A model generated the notes under the pieces. That model did no database searches. It worked only from the letters and a program-made list of their open reading frames with translations, and was not told the DNA's origin. A DNA stretch of 64,000 bases, taken from positions 628,001-692,000 of the forward strand of contig JACEVL010000130.1 in NCBI GenBank assembly GCA_020284085.1. The letters are read 5' to 3'. The first letter of the stretch is position 1, and the number at the start of each line of letters is the position of its first letter. This DNA comes from Aporrectodea caliginosa (taxonomy: Eukaryota > Annelida > Clitellata > Crassiclitellata > Lumbricidae). Shown piece after piece: positions 44,910 to 59,001 of the stretch. The translations under genes and the position numbers were made by a program.

Positions 44910-45870
44910 GCATGCATGCCCTCCCTGTTTAACATATTCATTAATTTGTTTGTTGTACGACTGAGCCAACTTGATATAGGATGCCACATCATCTCGTTAT
45001 TTATTGGCTGTCTGCTCTACGCAGACGACATGTTGTTAATATCATGGCCATCTGTTAATGGGCTGCAAAATATGATTGACCTATGTATGTCTGTTTCTAA
45101 TGATTTGTCTCTAAAGTTCAATCTTTCCAAGTCTCATTGCATTGCTGTAGGTAAATCTGCTAAACTCGCAATTACTGCCATGACTCTGGGAGACGTATCG
45201 ATTTCTTGGGTACAGTCAATAAAATACTTAGGTGTGATGATTAATCAAGGCCGTAGCCAGGATTTTGTTTCGGGGGGTGTTTATACTCGTTCTTGAACAA
45301 GCCGACAAGCAACCAAGTCGACTGTCTATAAGGGTTTGGAGGAGCGCTGTGAGCTCTCAAAGCACTGTAGAGCTGCATCATCTAAGTTCACATGAGTGCT
45401 CTTAGTTCTTACACCGTATTATGCTAGTAAATGCAATATTTATATTATACATTATTTAATTTCGGGGGTGTTTAAACACCCAAAACACCCCCCTAAATAC
45501 GGCCTTGTGATTAATCATGGTAAATCGCTTAATTTTAACACGGAATCGGTGAGACGATCTTTCTTCCCTGTCTCTAATTGTATCTACGCACGTGCCAAAA
45601 ATCTTAATGAGTTGGTTTATCTATCTTTACAAGAAAGCTACTGCTTGCCAATATTAACTTATGCCTCAGCCGTAGTTAAATACACGGTGAGACAGGAAGA
45701 TGAACTGAATGCTGCAGAATGCATGTTGGAACTCTGTTTCTAGAAAGTTATTTATAAATGGGAATCTGTTAAAGGCTTCATTTGTGTCCTTGGTAGACAA
45801 GACTTGAATCACATTATTAGGAAACGTCGCATGATGTTCTATAGGCGAATAGTTCATTCACTTAAAACAT
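44910..45870 (+). mobile_element. LINE reverse-transcriptase fragment split by a hAT MITE
   Basis: Plus strand: CLLYADDMLLIS (catalytic ADD at about 45015-45035), LSLKFNLSKSHCIAVGK, VQSIKYLGVMIN, then a 262-bp insertion, then VINHGKSLNFNTESVRRSFF, LQESYCLPILTYASAVVKY. After removing the insert and one TSD the frame is continuous. 5' and 3' ends are missing. Confidence 0.8.
45246..45507. mobile_element. hAT-type MITE, 8-bp TSD
   Basis: 262 bp, starts CAAGGCCGTAGCCAGG and ends CCTAAATACGGCCTTG; inside the ends GGGGGGTGTTTA mirrors TAAACACCCAAAACACCCCCC (written in parts). TSD TGATTAAT at 45238-45245 and 45508-45515, exact. Confidence 0.88.
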
Positions 45871-45884
45871 TTTAGTGCATGGGT

Positions 45885-46840
45885 ACAGTGGCGTAACGAA
45901 GGGGGGTAGAGAGGGGCAACCGCCCCCGGGCGCAGCACAGGGGGGGCGCAAAATTAGCTTTCTGTGGTACACAGTACTATGACAAGAACGATTAAAAAAG
46001 TCAACAAGAAAAGTAAAAAGGGTTTCAACTGAAGCATAAACGCTATCACGAATTGTGTAAGGCCTTTATATTATAGCTAAGGTGATTTATTATAACAGCA
46101 ATAACAAATCATGGCATGTGTGTAAATAAATAATATTAATGTTTATAACGCTTATAAAACTCTTGTAAAGTAGTCCTATCGTTGTTCGCAGGAGAAATAT
46201 ATTGTGTGGTTAATTCTTTCCTTCACATGCGCTGTAATCCTTCAAAGCACATTATTCATGTCGCTTATTGCCATAGACTACACGTTTCTGTAATTAAGAG
46301 AAAACGTGAAACAAATGGACGGTATTTACAGATGGTTTGCTTCAGATGGTTGGCTTTAGTGAACGTATTTTCGTGGGGTAAAGTTTTGTCTGGCTAAAAG
46401 TATTACAGTGTCTCGCGTTTTTCAGATAATTTTGAATAATCAGGAGAAAGGTGAAACAAAGTCTCATATATGGCTTTTATAGCCTTTACAGTGAGTGTGC
46501 TTAAATAGGATAAATCACATCTGGCTACAGCCTAATATACTGTCTCTTGTTTTCATAGCACCACTTGAAGAGTATTTTTTGCTAAAGTCATTCCCATGCA
46601 AGAAAATATGAATATATAGAAGGCTCACAAGCTTACCTTCATTCTCTGATAAATCAAATTACCGTACCACTTCATATAAACGCGCCCAACATCTATAAAT
46701 TTTGCACAGATAATTTTTACTCCTAGCGAAATACCGTATGTGTGTCTCTTTTGCCAAGAATACCGCTAACTGCTCCCCTAAAACACGAATGTGTGTCTTT
46801 TACATCTTCTTCTGCCATGTCCATGTGATGTAATCAGAAC
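45885..46840. other. intergenic, possible transposon end
   Basis: CAGTGGCGTAACGAAGGGGG at 45888 looks like the left end of a DNA element, but no matching right end was found. The rest is AT-rich without gene signals. Confidence 0.4.
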
Positions 46841-46844
46841 ACAC

Positions 46845-47360
46845 GCGCTGGTACCAGCATACTGGACCTAAAGGTCGGTCCTAAATGCGGCCGCCAGATT
46901 AATACAGCATACCTAACACACTACTCTCACACTTCTAAGTTCATGTCTGAACAACTGCACTGGTTTCCTCTCTCTGCACGCATTAAATTCAAATCCTCAT
47001 TCTGATCTTAAAGGCACAACGGGGTCTTGACCGAAATATCTAGCTGATGTATTACTCCGGCCTCTTTCAGCATCCTCGCATAGGCCACTCATCTCTTCAA
47101 ACAGACTTCATCTTCTAGTTACTTATACTATAGAACAGCTATGGCTCAGTCCTAGTCCTTTACCTCAGCTGGTCCCTGTCTCCGGAATGCGCTGCCTCCA
47201 TCTACTCGCTCTCAAGTTCTAACTGGTAACCCTCCTCCTTTGCTTTTCTCAAAACCCTATTTCTTCTCTCCTGGCCTTGCGCACTGCGACCGCCTTTGAA
47301 TGGTTCACCCTACTAAGGTGCTTCATAAATGTTTGCATACAATACAATACAACACAATGC
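46845..47360 (+). mobile_element. LINE ORF2 C-terminus and 3' tail
   Basis: Plus-strand remnants LHWFPLSARIKFK, then CLRNALPPSTRSQVL, then FSKPYFFS, ending GCACTGCGACCGCCTTTGAA and AATACAATACAACAC. Same family as 1165-1905 and 8740-8855. Frameshifted. Confidence 0.7.
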
Positions 47361-47598
47361 AATAAATATTTTCCGGCGTTTAATAGAAACCGTCGTTTTT
47401 AAGACTGGCGTTTATTTGTACACATTGTGTTTAAACCGTCTAGTGGCTTTTGGAGACCGGCGTTTAATTGGGACCCGTCCCTTTAAAAGAAGTCTTACAG
47501 TAATTCTAATCTTTGTTGAAGTACAATTTCGTATTATCTAACTAAGGCAGTGAATGTTGCTATCCACAACAACTGACTCGATCTTGAGACCTCTAGAG

Positions 47599-47807
47599 TC
47601 AATTGAGTCTGAAGATAAGAGCAGCAGCAACCAAAGGAGGGATGAGAGTCAACAGAGGAGACGTGGCTCTGATCGATGTCGATGCAGATGGATAGTCTCC
47701 GGTGCGTGGAAGGATGTCGTTAAGGTTTGCAACGGAGTAAACAGTCGTCGCCCAGAGAACAGTCGCACGATCCAAATAGTCCTTGTTCATCATCGACATC
47801 GAATCAC
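47599..47807 (-). CDS. CPQ: CPQ copy 3 exon 14 (C-terminus, hydrophobic tail)
   Basis: 209 bp, acceptor ACTTCAG, stop [40 protein letters not shown], then a Ser/Thr spacer and [18 protein letters not shown]. Confidence 0.94.
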
Positions 47808-50800
47808 CTGAAGTTAAGAAAATAAAAGGTAAACTAGACAAAAACTGGGAAGGAAAGGATTGTTAAAGGATGGTGGTGAATGAGGTGACGTAATGTAAGG
47901 TTAGACAAGGATATGTAATGTAAAGTCAAATGAGATTTTAGGCGAGTTAAAGAACGCTAGGGATATAGCCTATAAGATAAGGTATTGAAAGAAAAGAAAA
48001 GAAAATTAAAGAAAAGAAAAGAGATATACTAGAAAGAAGAACAAAATGAGAACAGAAAGGGAGGAAAATTTAAGGAGGAAAGCAAATAAACAGAATAGAG
48101 AAGAAGAGTGAGAATATGACAGAAGACAAAACAATAGGAACGGTGAATTTCGGAATAGTTGGTCATTTTTGCAAGTAGATAAGAATATCAGGCCAGCTAC
48201 TGTTGAATGGCAGAAAGATTCCTCAAACAGGTCGCAAACCTTCGCTGAAAACGAACTGCGCTCAGAAGCCAAGAAATAAAACAATGCGGATTGCAACGCA
48301 CACAGCACACACGGCGTCAATATACAACAATATAACTCTTACTTAACTATTTGTGACCATATCTGGGAAAGGGACCTAAAGTGGGATGTGGAGTTAATGG
48401 TATCCTCAAATGCAAATTGAAACAAGCTTTCAGACAGAAGAAACTGCACTAAGTTTGGTCCATAAACGATGAAGTTATTAAACATTTAGGAGAAAAATAG
48501 ATGAAATCATCATTTCAAGAATATTTCAAGTTGCAAGTTTAAAGGTTTAGCAAGATGGCACTCAGAAAAGCCAACCACAAGAGAAAAAATGTCAAGCTTT
48601 CACCATGCCACAATCATTGTGCTATGTACACATAAAACTCAAGAATACATTGCAATTTAATGCCATAAATCGCTTATTAACACTTACAACAATTCTGAAG
48701 TCTCGCAGAAGATAATAAAAATAATATGCAACTGTCACTATCTGAAACTGGCTGTAGCTCCGAAACTAGAACCCCACGTTAGGTGCCTTTTCCCAGATAT
48801 GGTCACATTTAGGCCTACTAGTAGCGCAGTAATATAAATTAATATCCAGATTTGCACCAATAGGACTACATCCGCCTAGCGTCTTGCTTGATTTAGGGGC
48901 CTACAGCTTATCGTTAATATTTTGCATTTTAATTAAAAAGCAGAACACTATTTGCAGGAGCGTAGCAAGACTTAAATTCAAGAGGAGGCAACTTCACAGC
49001 CCATTGGCAAAATTCTGGTTATTGGGGTCATTGGTCAATAGAAGTTCCACTATATAAAGAAAGCACGAGGAGGCAACTGCCTCCTCGTGCCTCCATGTAG
49101 CTACGCCTATGACTATTTGTATAATACGCTTAATAATAAGCTATACCATGACTGTGATGAAAGAAGAAGTAGTTTTCGTTAGCGCTGTACAGTTCGGCGC
49201 CTGGAACATTCCGTTCAGTCAGCCACCATCCAGTGTCTGAAGACGCGCCCTCACCATCGTAGACGGTCGAGGCATTTATGTCGTTCACCGGCTTCAGAAT
49301 CTCCTCCATTATCGCTCGTGCGTACCCACTTCCTGTGAAAATAACAATTAATATTGTTTTATTAATGGACTAGCGTTGTCGCTTGACTGATAATCGACTT
49401 GTCCCAAACAGATTACTCTAATTTCAGAAACATAAACTACATCTCAATATTGTATTTGCATACACGTATATTGTTCAGATACAGACATACAAACTCGCTA
49501 ATGAACGACAATGACGCATACAAAGCTTCTGAGCCAATTTAAACGTTTCTGCTCAGGGCCTAGCGATCGTACTAGTAATTATTGTAACCGCATTTATATA
49601 GCGCCGCTGTTAAAAACTCTTCACATGTGCTTCTGACCTGACAACACATAAGATCCCATGGTGAAACACGATACAGAGAAAGGAAAAGAAACGTCGTATT
49701 CGTAATCTTAATCTCCAAACTTCTAAAGCGCCAATTGACAGTCAACCGCAGGGCGCCAGCTTATTCACGAGCGCTGCTTCGAGTCACCGGGGTGTCCAGA
49801 AGGGTAGTACAAACTTTTAAAAAGGAGGTCCGAGTCTGGTTGCCAGAGGATCAGAGGGGCAGAGTAGCTAGTGTCTTAGGTTACATCGTGGTCAATTTCA
49901 GAAACCAAACACGGCGAAGCTACCATAATTTTATTTTCAATCCGATCGGCTAAGTCGTCGCAGAAATCAGCGAATGCATTATTTAAACGAGGTGTGACGT
50001 GGTTTTACCTGTGAATTGGATTCCTTTGGGACTGAAAACGCCGTGATCGGACTCCATGATCAGCGAGACTTTATCGGATTCATTCTGAAGAGACAACGAT
50101 AACGTTTTACTTTCAAAGTACACAACAATGTCTTCTGTCAATCGCCAGCAGTGATTTTTACTGTACAATAATAACAGTCTGTTAAACGACGCGAATAACA
50201 TTTTCTATCGCTAAAGAAAAGCTAGAACATTACGACTTCCAATCTTATAACCAAGGCCTAATATATATTATAATATATATATATATATATATATATTATA
50301 GATATAGCGAGAGAGACAGACAAACAGAGACAGAGAGACAGAGACAGAGACAGAGAGACAGAGAGACAGAAGACACGCAGAGACAGAAAGAGAGACTACC
50401 TTGTGTGCTTCGTAGTAAGCCTTTCCTCCATGAAGATTAAACTCCTGCAATAAACACATTCCAACAATCTCTTACGGCTTTTGCACATAACAGGCCACTT
50501 CCTTAGTCTCTAAGTCTAAGTAGTTAGTAGGACGTTCTATCAGTTGTTGCAATTTTAAAAGGCATCGCGTTATACATTTCTGGGCCTCAGAGTCATAATA
50601 AAAATTCAAGCGTGGTGGTAAAATTGATGCTTCTGCTGATGTCTATATTGAGCAACGAAAATTCCAATCTAATTGTAATTTTTATAAAAGACAGATTTTC
50701 ATTAAAAAAATAATCCATGAAGCAAGGACAAGATCAATAATATTTTTTTTAATCCAAAATGACAACCGAGTCAATATGCAAAAAGTAGAAAAAAAACACA

Positions 50801-52478
50801 ACAACAATAAAAACAAGCCAGCAAAAATTACGAACCAAAGTGACATTAGGCCTACTATGGCGATAAGAAATTTACTACAATACTTTGTGGGTGCAACCCT
50901 ATACCATTATGCCTATATGGAACTCATACACGACCCAAATTCCCATATGAGATCCTTATATAGCCCACATGGGGCCCATCAATTGTTCATGGGCATGCTG
51001 GCAGAGTGATGTTAAAAGTGTGATCAATCCCTGGTTTTGTAGAAGGCAGACTGTACGTACCTCACTTGTCCAGAGAACGACTCGTATGGTCCGTTTCGGC
51101 TTTAGATTCAACTGCTTAATCACAGATAATGCCTGTAAATCATCGAAATGCATATTTAACGAAATATTGGACGATAATTATCGATCGGTGAGCGACAACG
51201 TGTAATGCGAGCGCTTCATTTGGCTCTGCGCACATATGAGGCAACTATCTAGGCCTAAATGGTCGGTGTATATGCAAATCGCATCAACCAATGGCGCATT
51301 AAAACCAAGCAATAGTCAGATCAATATCAGCAAACGACATTGTTAATTATGATATTACTTCACTTGAAATAATACATACATACATACATACATACATACA
51401 TACATACATACATACATACATACATACATACATACATACATACATACATACATACATACATACATACATACATACATACATACATACATACATACATACA
51501 CTCATGCATACATACATACATACATACATACATACATACATACATAAGCCTACATACATACCTACATGCATACATACATGCAGTCATACATGTGTACATA
51601 CATACATACATACATACATACATACATACAGTCATACATACATACAGTCATACATACATACGTAGGCTACGTAGTGAATGTGAAGATACATACATACATA
51701 CATGTAACGTATGTTAGTACGTACTAAATGAGAAATGTGTATATAAATATATATTAAAGTCGTACCTCCCATGCGATCATAAGACCTCCTCCGTCGTCCA
51801 TTGAACCAGTTCCAACATCCCACGTGTCGATGTGTCCTCCGAATATCACCACCTGAAACATTCGCAGAGGAGAGTAAACTGCTTTCTTCAGACCAGTAGT
51901 CCTAACAAAGCAGATTTATTTCTGAAGTCTATTCGTTGCTAAATGCTACTCTTTTCCAACGGTCATTCATTTCTGAAGATTATTCGGTTCAAATAGCTAT
52001 TCTTTCTCTAACTGTTATTAGTATAGTTAGTTAGTTTTCGTTTAAAGATACTTTGTCTTAACAAGGATGATTGGCGTAGCCCTCCTCCTTTTACCAGGCT
52101 TGGAACTGGCACTACCAGAAAATGAGCAGTGGCGGAGTTAAGGCTATTAGTTTCAAAAGTTTATTCTCTTAAAAAGATTGCTAATTTTATAGAGAATAAT
52201 CATATGTTCAATAATTTCTATAAGCTGTTCGTTTCTAAAGGAAACTCAACGAACGAAACAGTTAAATAATTAAAGAATTAAGAAATGCCGGAGTAAATTA
52301 AGATAAGCAAGGATTTCTGGGAAGTTTTTGTTTACCTGATCCGGAAATTCTGAGCCTTTAATTTCAGCGACGACGTTCCTTGAGATGGTGTCGTCGTAGT
52401 TCTGGGCTTCGGTGTGCATCAACACGGTGACGTTTTCGTCTGCAAGGAAACCACGCTTTTGTGCGGCAGATTAACTAC

Positions 52479-52529
<51 letters not shown>

Positions 52530-52532
52530 GAC

Positions 52533-52569
<37 letters not shown>

Positions 52570-55500
52570 GAGACAGAGACAGACACAGACACAGACACAG
52601 ACACAGAGACACAGACAGAGACAGAAAGACAGAGACAGGCAGAGACAGACAGACAGAGACAGACAGAGACAGAGACAGAAAGACAGACAGACAGAGAAAG
52701 ACAGAGACAGACGGACAGACTGACTGACTGACTGACTGATTCAGATAGTCACAGACACAGACACAGAGACGGAGACGGAGAGAATGTTGGAGAGAGAGAG
52801 ACAGAGAGACACAGGCAGAGAGACACACAGAGAGGCAGAACGTTGGAAAAATCTGGGAGAATAAGTAAAGAATTAGAGTGATTGTAATCCTAACTTATGT
52901 AAGTTAATAAAATCCAATGCAAAGATGTCTACAGCGCTGCTATAATTATACGCCATGTCTCAGTCTCTGGTTGTTTGGCCTAAATTAATTAAACCATCGG
53001 ACAAAGTCTGAAGAGGCTGACACCAAAGGTCAGGAAGACCGTAGGGCAGTCGACAGGTGGTTAAATAAAGAGATGTGTGTGTGTGTGTGTGTTTGTATTA
53101 TGTGAGTATATTTATGCATAAGTATGCATGCATCTATATCAGTGTTTCTTAACCAGTGTTCGACCGAACCCCTGGGGTTCGGTGAGCCCGTGCCAGAGGT
53201 TCGGCAGAGGTCCTCTGAAATATGTACAAATTCAGGGTCAGTGAGTGTGAATGAAAAATCATTTGCTATTTTATTTTTATGTTTCGACTTTTATTTAATA
53301 TATTAGTTAACGTTTAGTAGTTCATGTACAGTATTGAATGTATTAATATTGTATCACATTTTGGTACATTTTTTTATTTCCTTTTGTTCCCATTAGTAAA
53401 AAATTATTGTTCAGACTTGAGGGGTTCGGTGAGTGGTCATGGATTTCTCTTGGGGTTCGGCTCCCTTGAAAAGGTTAAGAACCACTGATCTATATCGAGA
53501 TATTTAATATAGCACCTTAAAAACCTCTCAAAAGCGTTCTTTTGGCTTAGTTTCGACGGGTTTAACAACGTGGATATCATTTAGATAGAGCGGTTGGTGA
53601 ACTTTATTATTTATTCATTCTTTTATTATTTTTTATTTTATTCTTAAAATCTATTAAAATTAATATTTTCATTTACTTCGGTCGTAGTAGCGCTGAAGTA
53701 GTTCAGCATCTTCTACTGTGATACAGGCCACAGGAATCTTCGGAAAACTTGTATTGTACGTCTAAAACAACAGATGGTTAACAATTTCAATAAAATAATT
53801 AAATTCTTGATTAAGACTTGTCGATTTGTTAGGCTAAATTACAGTAAAACAGATGCTGTAGGATACAGAGATAAGGCGAAACATTCTCCGGTCCAGAGGA
53901 ATGATGAGTGCACATTCCCTGGTGCATTTTCGATTTTGAGGTGTAATATTTCTCGGAAGCTGTATTGACGAGTTTTTTGACGATTGTCTACAGTATTGAT
54001 ATCTTTGTTAAACATCTATTGCAAATAGGCAGGAGCTCAGCAATTTCGCTGTACGAATTTGTAGGATAAACTCAAACGCGAACCCTCTCACGCAGGGAGG
54101 GGGACAGTTATTAGACAACGAAGGTTACATGCCGGAGATTTTCAATGGATCCTAATTTGGGAATAGATTTTACTTCTGAAAATAACTTACCTATTTTCCT
54201 TCCTACTTTTACTTCTTATTTTCGTTAACGAAATCCTTTATTTTTACTTCTAATTTTAGTTTTCGTTAACGAAAATATCACTGTCTCAAATGTCACACTG
54301 TCAAGTACAAAATGTATTTGTGCGTAGACCTACATTTATGTATATCAGTTACTGTGACCGTGCAGCTTCGGCCTTGTTCCTGTTTCTGTGGGTGAGAACT
54401 ATCTTAGGTCCATGTTCTAACCTCAGATGCAAATCTCTAAAACACAGTAACGACGGGACTCGATCCTCCGACCTGTTACATAAAGTATAGTTACAAAGTG
54501 TGAACGACTTGCCTGGGCCCCTGTGTGAGGGCTGTAAATTGAGAAGTCGGTGATACTCCTGACCAGGGCTCCGATGGCTCCTCTTTTCGAAGCTTCTGTT
54601 GCGCCACGACTTCTGTACTGGACTGTTGCGCCGTAACCCTTCCATGGCTGGTTGTAGACGACTATCTTACCACGAACCTAACAGACATGGCATTAATATA
54701 ACTCAAATATATCCAGCATTTTAAAATCATCGTTGTCACCATCATCATCAATTGGCGACGCTGTAATCTTCATCATCACCATTGTCATCAAAGGATACTA
54801 TATCAATCAATCAATCAATCGGGGTGGGGGTCTACTTTTTCTAAGACATTCTCACTTTAATCAATTTGAATCTTTGCCGTGGATTATTCATAATCTCAAA
54901 TTATAATATATTAGACTAGATGAGATTAGATTTAATCTATTCATCCACCCAAATCGCCCACTCTAATATTTCCACCCATCCATCATCCATCCATCCAATC
55001 CATTCACCCATCCGCTCATATACCCATCCATTTCATTAAACCACACACAGAGTAAATCATCCTTTCGTCCATCCATCTCACCTGGTCCTTCTTCTGTTCC
55101 AGTTCTTCAAAGGACTTGACCACGATGACCCTTCCAGTTAGATTTCCATTCGTAGCGATTGAAGTACCGAGAGCCATGATGTACATGGAGCGTCGCATTG
55201 GAGACAGAATCTCACCGTACTCGTTTCCACGAGTCCATTTCGGAACCTACAACGATTTCTAAATTTCATACACGCTCAGAAATTCCGGAATTTCTCTAAA
55301 ATAATATCACAGTGCCTGGAATTCGTGCAGGAATTAATTCCGTTATGCATATCCTGTTGTAATTGACATTGCACACAATTTAGGCAATAGGTGGTGTCGA
55401 AAAGAAGTGAATTGTCTTCAGTGAATTATATATTCACTTCCGACATTTTCGCTGTAGGTCTATATGGGCTATGTGATGGCCAAAGTCGTTGCTTTAATAA

Positions 55501-55949
55501 AAACTGAGTTATTTATCTTTATTTCCTGGATTTAATTAGTCATTTCCAACGCACGTAATTTCCGGTTGGCCTTAATCCTCCTTATACCTTGAATCCAGGA
55601 CCGTATCATCCACTGGGCACAACAGGCATTGTGCCTAGGGCTTACGGCCTTTCAGAGGCTTACGCAAGTCTGAAAATTAGAAATTTAGTTTAATGATTGA
55701 ATTTGACGCAAAAATTTAAAAAAGAAGTTTCAAATTCTAATTTAGTAGGCCTAAGTTTTGTAATTGCCCTGAAACAGTTTAACTTTAAGATATTAACTTA
55801 AAGTTAAGTTAAACTGTGCAATAGTCTACTTTGTGTGAACTTTAGTCAGCATTACAAAAAGGTAAATTGAGATTAAAAATCAAACATGTAAGCTTATTGA
55901 TGTGTCTATAGCAAGCGCACGTCACAATGAGCTACCGTTTTGTCCATAT

Positions 55950-55980
<31 letters not shown>

Positions 55981-58938
55981 CTTTTATTGTAGTCCAGGCA
56001 ATCTAGCTCAAATATACCTTCAACCTGGGCAAAATTGCTTCAGAAACTTTCTAAATGGTTTCCTGCTCAGTTTCCAGTGCTGAATAACATATCCAAAATC
56101 CCCCAAAATCCGACCACGGGGTCACCTCCTAAAACTGCATTTTATCCAAGATGGCGGCCAATAATGGCGCCAACACAGAAAACACTATATAAAAAGTCAT
56201 AGGTAAGCTACAATGACAAATGAAGTATCAAATTTGACAGTAGCTAGGTCAAGGAATTGATTTATCGTAGTGGCAATAGTGTCGGAATGTTACTATCCAA
56301 GATGGCGGCCACTATGGCCGCCAAAACCAAAATAATTTGTATAAATCAGGTCAGAGGTAAGCTACAATAACAAATGAAGTGTCGAATATAATATATTCAA
56401 GGTCAAGAAATCGAATAATCGTAGTGGCAATAGTATCGGAATGTTACTATCCAAGATGGCGGCCAATATAGCCGCCAAAACAGAAAAATATCCATATATC
56501 AGGTCATAGGTTAGCTGCAATAACAAATGAGGTGTCAAAATTAATATTATCAAGGTAAAGGAATCGATTTATCGTAGTGGCAATAGCTTTGGATGTTACT
56601 ATCCAAGATGTCGGCCAATATAGCCGCCAATATGGCCGCCAAAACGTAAATATATGTATATATCAGGTCAGAGGTAAGCTACAATAACAAATGAAGTGTC
56701 GAATATAATATATTCACGGTCAAGAAATCGATTTATTGTAGCGGCAATAGTGTCGGAATGCTACTATTTAAGATTGCGTCCAATATGGCCGCCAACACAC
56801 AAAAATAGGTATATCTCAGCTCATCAAGTCTGGATCGGGGGCCTTTGGAACTGCTCTTCGGAACCATCATCTTCTCAACGACACTGACGAAAACTTTAAG
56901 CGGACTGTCTCTGAGCTGTTTGACTCCTATGAGGCTGTGATAACTGAGCCACTAGACACATTTTCTCCCACCACGCTCAGTCAAGATGCGTCATTGCCCC
57001 ATCTCGCAGTGATTTAATGCTGAACCAAGCCAGGCACCTGAAGAGGGTTTACAGACGAACGCGATCTCCGAAAGATCAGACCACCTGGGTTCGCTTTGCC
57101 CGAAACATGCAATCCTTCTACCGGAGCAGGGAGCAGGAATACTGAGAGGCCATCCTCGGCCGACGATCGGGTGAGCCAAAAAAGCTCTGGACAATCTTCA
57201 GTGACCTTCGTGGCCGACGGTCGGGTATTCAACGGTCACAGACTCCGCCGCCTTTTACTGTCGACGTGTTTATGAAGAAACTAGCATCCAGGATTTCTTC
57301 CATCCGTCAGGCAACCTCCTCTGCTTCCCCGCCGGACTATCCGCCTACAAACCGTAGCCTTTCGACTCTTCGCGAGGTCACGAGTGCTGAGCTACGAGTG
57401 TTCATTTTAACCTTCGCGCCAAAAACGTGCGAGCTCGATCCTGTATCCAGTCTTGAAGCGGGATGGGCTGGATTTAAGTGATTAAGCAAATTACCGCCTG
57501 ATTGCAAATGTGACATTTCTTTCTATGGTTCAGGAATGTATTGTCGCTATTGTTTATCTATATATAGATCCAAATGGTTTGCTGCCTCCAAGTAGCCTGG
57601 CTTTAGGAAGAGTCACTCTATGGAGACCCTACTAGACCGCCTCCTGTCTGACCTCTATGGCGCCATGGATGTCGGACAGATCTCGATCGATCTCTCTCTT
57701 GACCATCTTCGATGTCAGTCAGCTCAGCTCAGCTTTTGACTCTATTGACCATCATATACTCCTTCAACACCTTTCTGCTTCTTTTGGGCTGACAGACAAA
57801 CCGCTAGAGTGGCTTCTCTTCTTCCTGTCAGAGCACACTAATTGTATAGTCTTTGGCTCCTCTAGGTCCAGCTGGGTTCTTGCCCCTTTAAGTTTTCCAC
57901 AGGTTCGGTGCTGGACCCAATGCTTTATGCTATCTAAACGTCTTGTATTGGGGTCTTGCTGGCGTCATGTGGGCTTTTGCGCCAACTATATGATGGTGAT
58001 GTGCAGACCTACATCCGTTACAGCCCCCGATTGCATGGTGGATTGCCGTTCCGCAGATGTGCCAAGCTATGGATGCCCTTTCCACTTGGTTAGCAATGCT
58101 TAGCATCCAATCGCCTGCTTCTTCTAAACGAATGAATAGGTAATCCACAATAACACATGAATTGGCAATAGTGCGGGAATGCTACAATCTAAGAAATCAT
58201 GAAAATATCTTCAAAATCAAAGCTTTAAAGGAAGAGTTTCTGCTGTTGTGAGCGCTACAAATAGTTTTCAAGATATATACATTTTGTGTGTGTTGGCGGC
58301 CATATTGGCCGCCATCTTGGATAGTAACATTCCGACACTATTGCCACTACGATAAATCGATTCCTTGACCTTGATAATGCCAAATTTGATACTTCATTTG
58401 TCATTGTAGCTTACCTATGACCTTTTATATAGTGTTTTCTGTGTTGGCGCCATTATTGGCCGCCATCTTGGATAAAATGCAGTTTTAGGGGGTGACCCCG
58501 TGGTCGGATTTTGGGGGATTTTCGATATGTTATTCAGCAATGGAAACTGAGCAGAAAACCATTAAAAAAGCTTCTGAAGCAATTTTGCCCAGGTCTAACT
58601 GTATATTGCCTGGACTAAGTTTATAAGTAGTGTTCCAGAATTATCATAATCAACGAACATAAGTTTAGAAATTAAAACAGACAGATCACATGAATATCTT
58701 ATTAACGTTTGAGGGAAACAATCGGGTTCCCAGAAGGGACTGAAGTCCAGCTAAGTTAGGGATACCCGTGTACCATGTTAGTAGAGGGATGACAGTTGAG
58801 TATAGTCTACACAAATAGCATTGTCAGAAAAAATGAGAATAACTGGCTTAACTAACAACACTTAACTAGGTCACTTAACTAATTGTGGTATAACAATGAA
58901 TAACGATATTTAGATAACTCATTGACTATTGTGAAGGA

Positions 58939-59001
<63 letters not shown>

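Larger units (their letters stand above)
55992..58615. mobile_element. 2.6-kb fold-back element with about 330-bp TIRs
   Basis: Begins GTCCAGGCAAT and ends ATTGCCTGGAC with TA on both sides (55990-55991, 58616-58617). The first and last about 330 bp are near-identical inverted copies (CCGACCACGGGGTCACC, AAGATGGCGGCCAATAATGG, GACAAATGAAGTATCAAATT). Within the left half a unit of about 151-165 bp is repeated (YY1-like motif starts at 56146, 56297, 56451, 56603, about 56768). The centre (56830-58090) holds LINE relics, not a transposase, so it must be non-autonomous. Confidence 0.75.
55945..58790 (-). mobile_element. LINE 3' UTR interrupted by a fold-back element
   Basis: Minus-strand LINE end: tail (CAATC)n at 55952-55980 and CTTTTATTG at 55981-55989, then the fold-back element, then at 58618-58780 the remaining UTR with the hairpin module AGAAGGGACTGAAGTCC and AGCTAAGTTAGGGATACC. 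Compare the uninterrupted UTR at 59815-59955. Confidence 0.65.

Noticed and set aside
51347..51823. Met-Tyr-Val-Cys repeat ORFs (also 35490-36048)
   Set aside because: Frames of the (CATA)n microsatellite.
52414..52828. ORFs of Arg/Asp/Gln and Ser/Val/Cys repeats
   Set aside because: Frames of (GA)n/(CAGA)n simple repeats.
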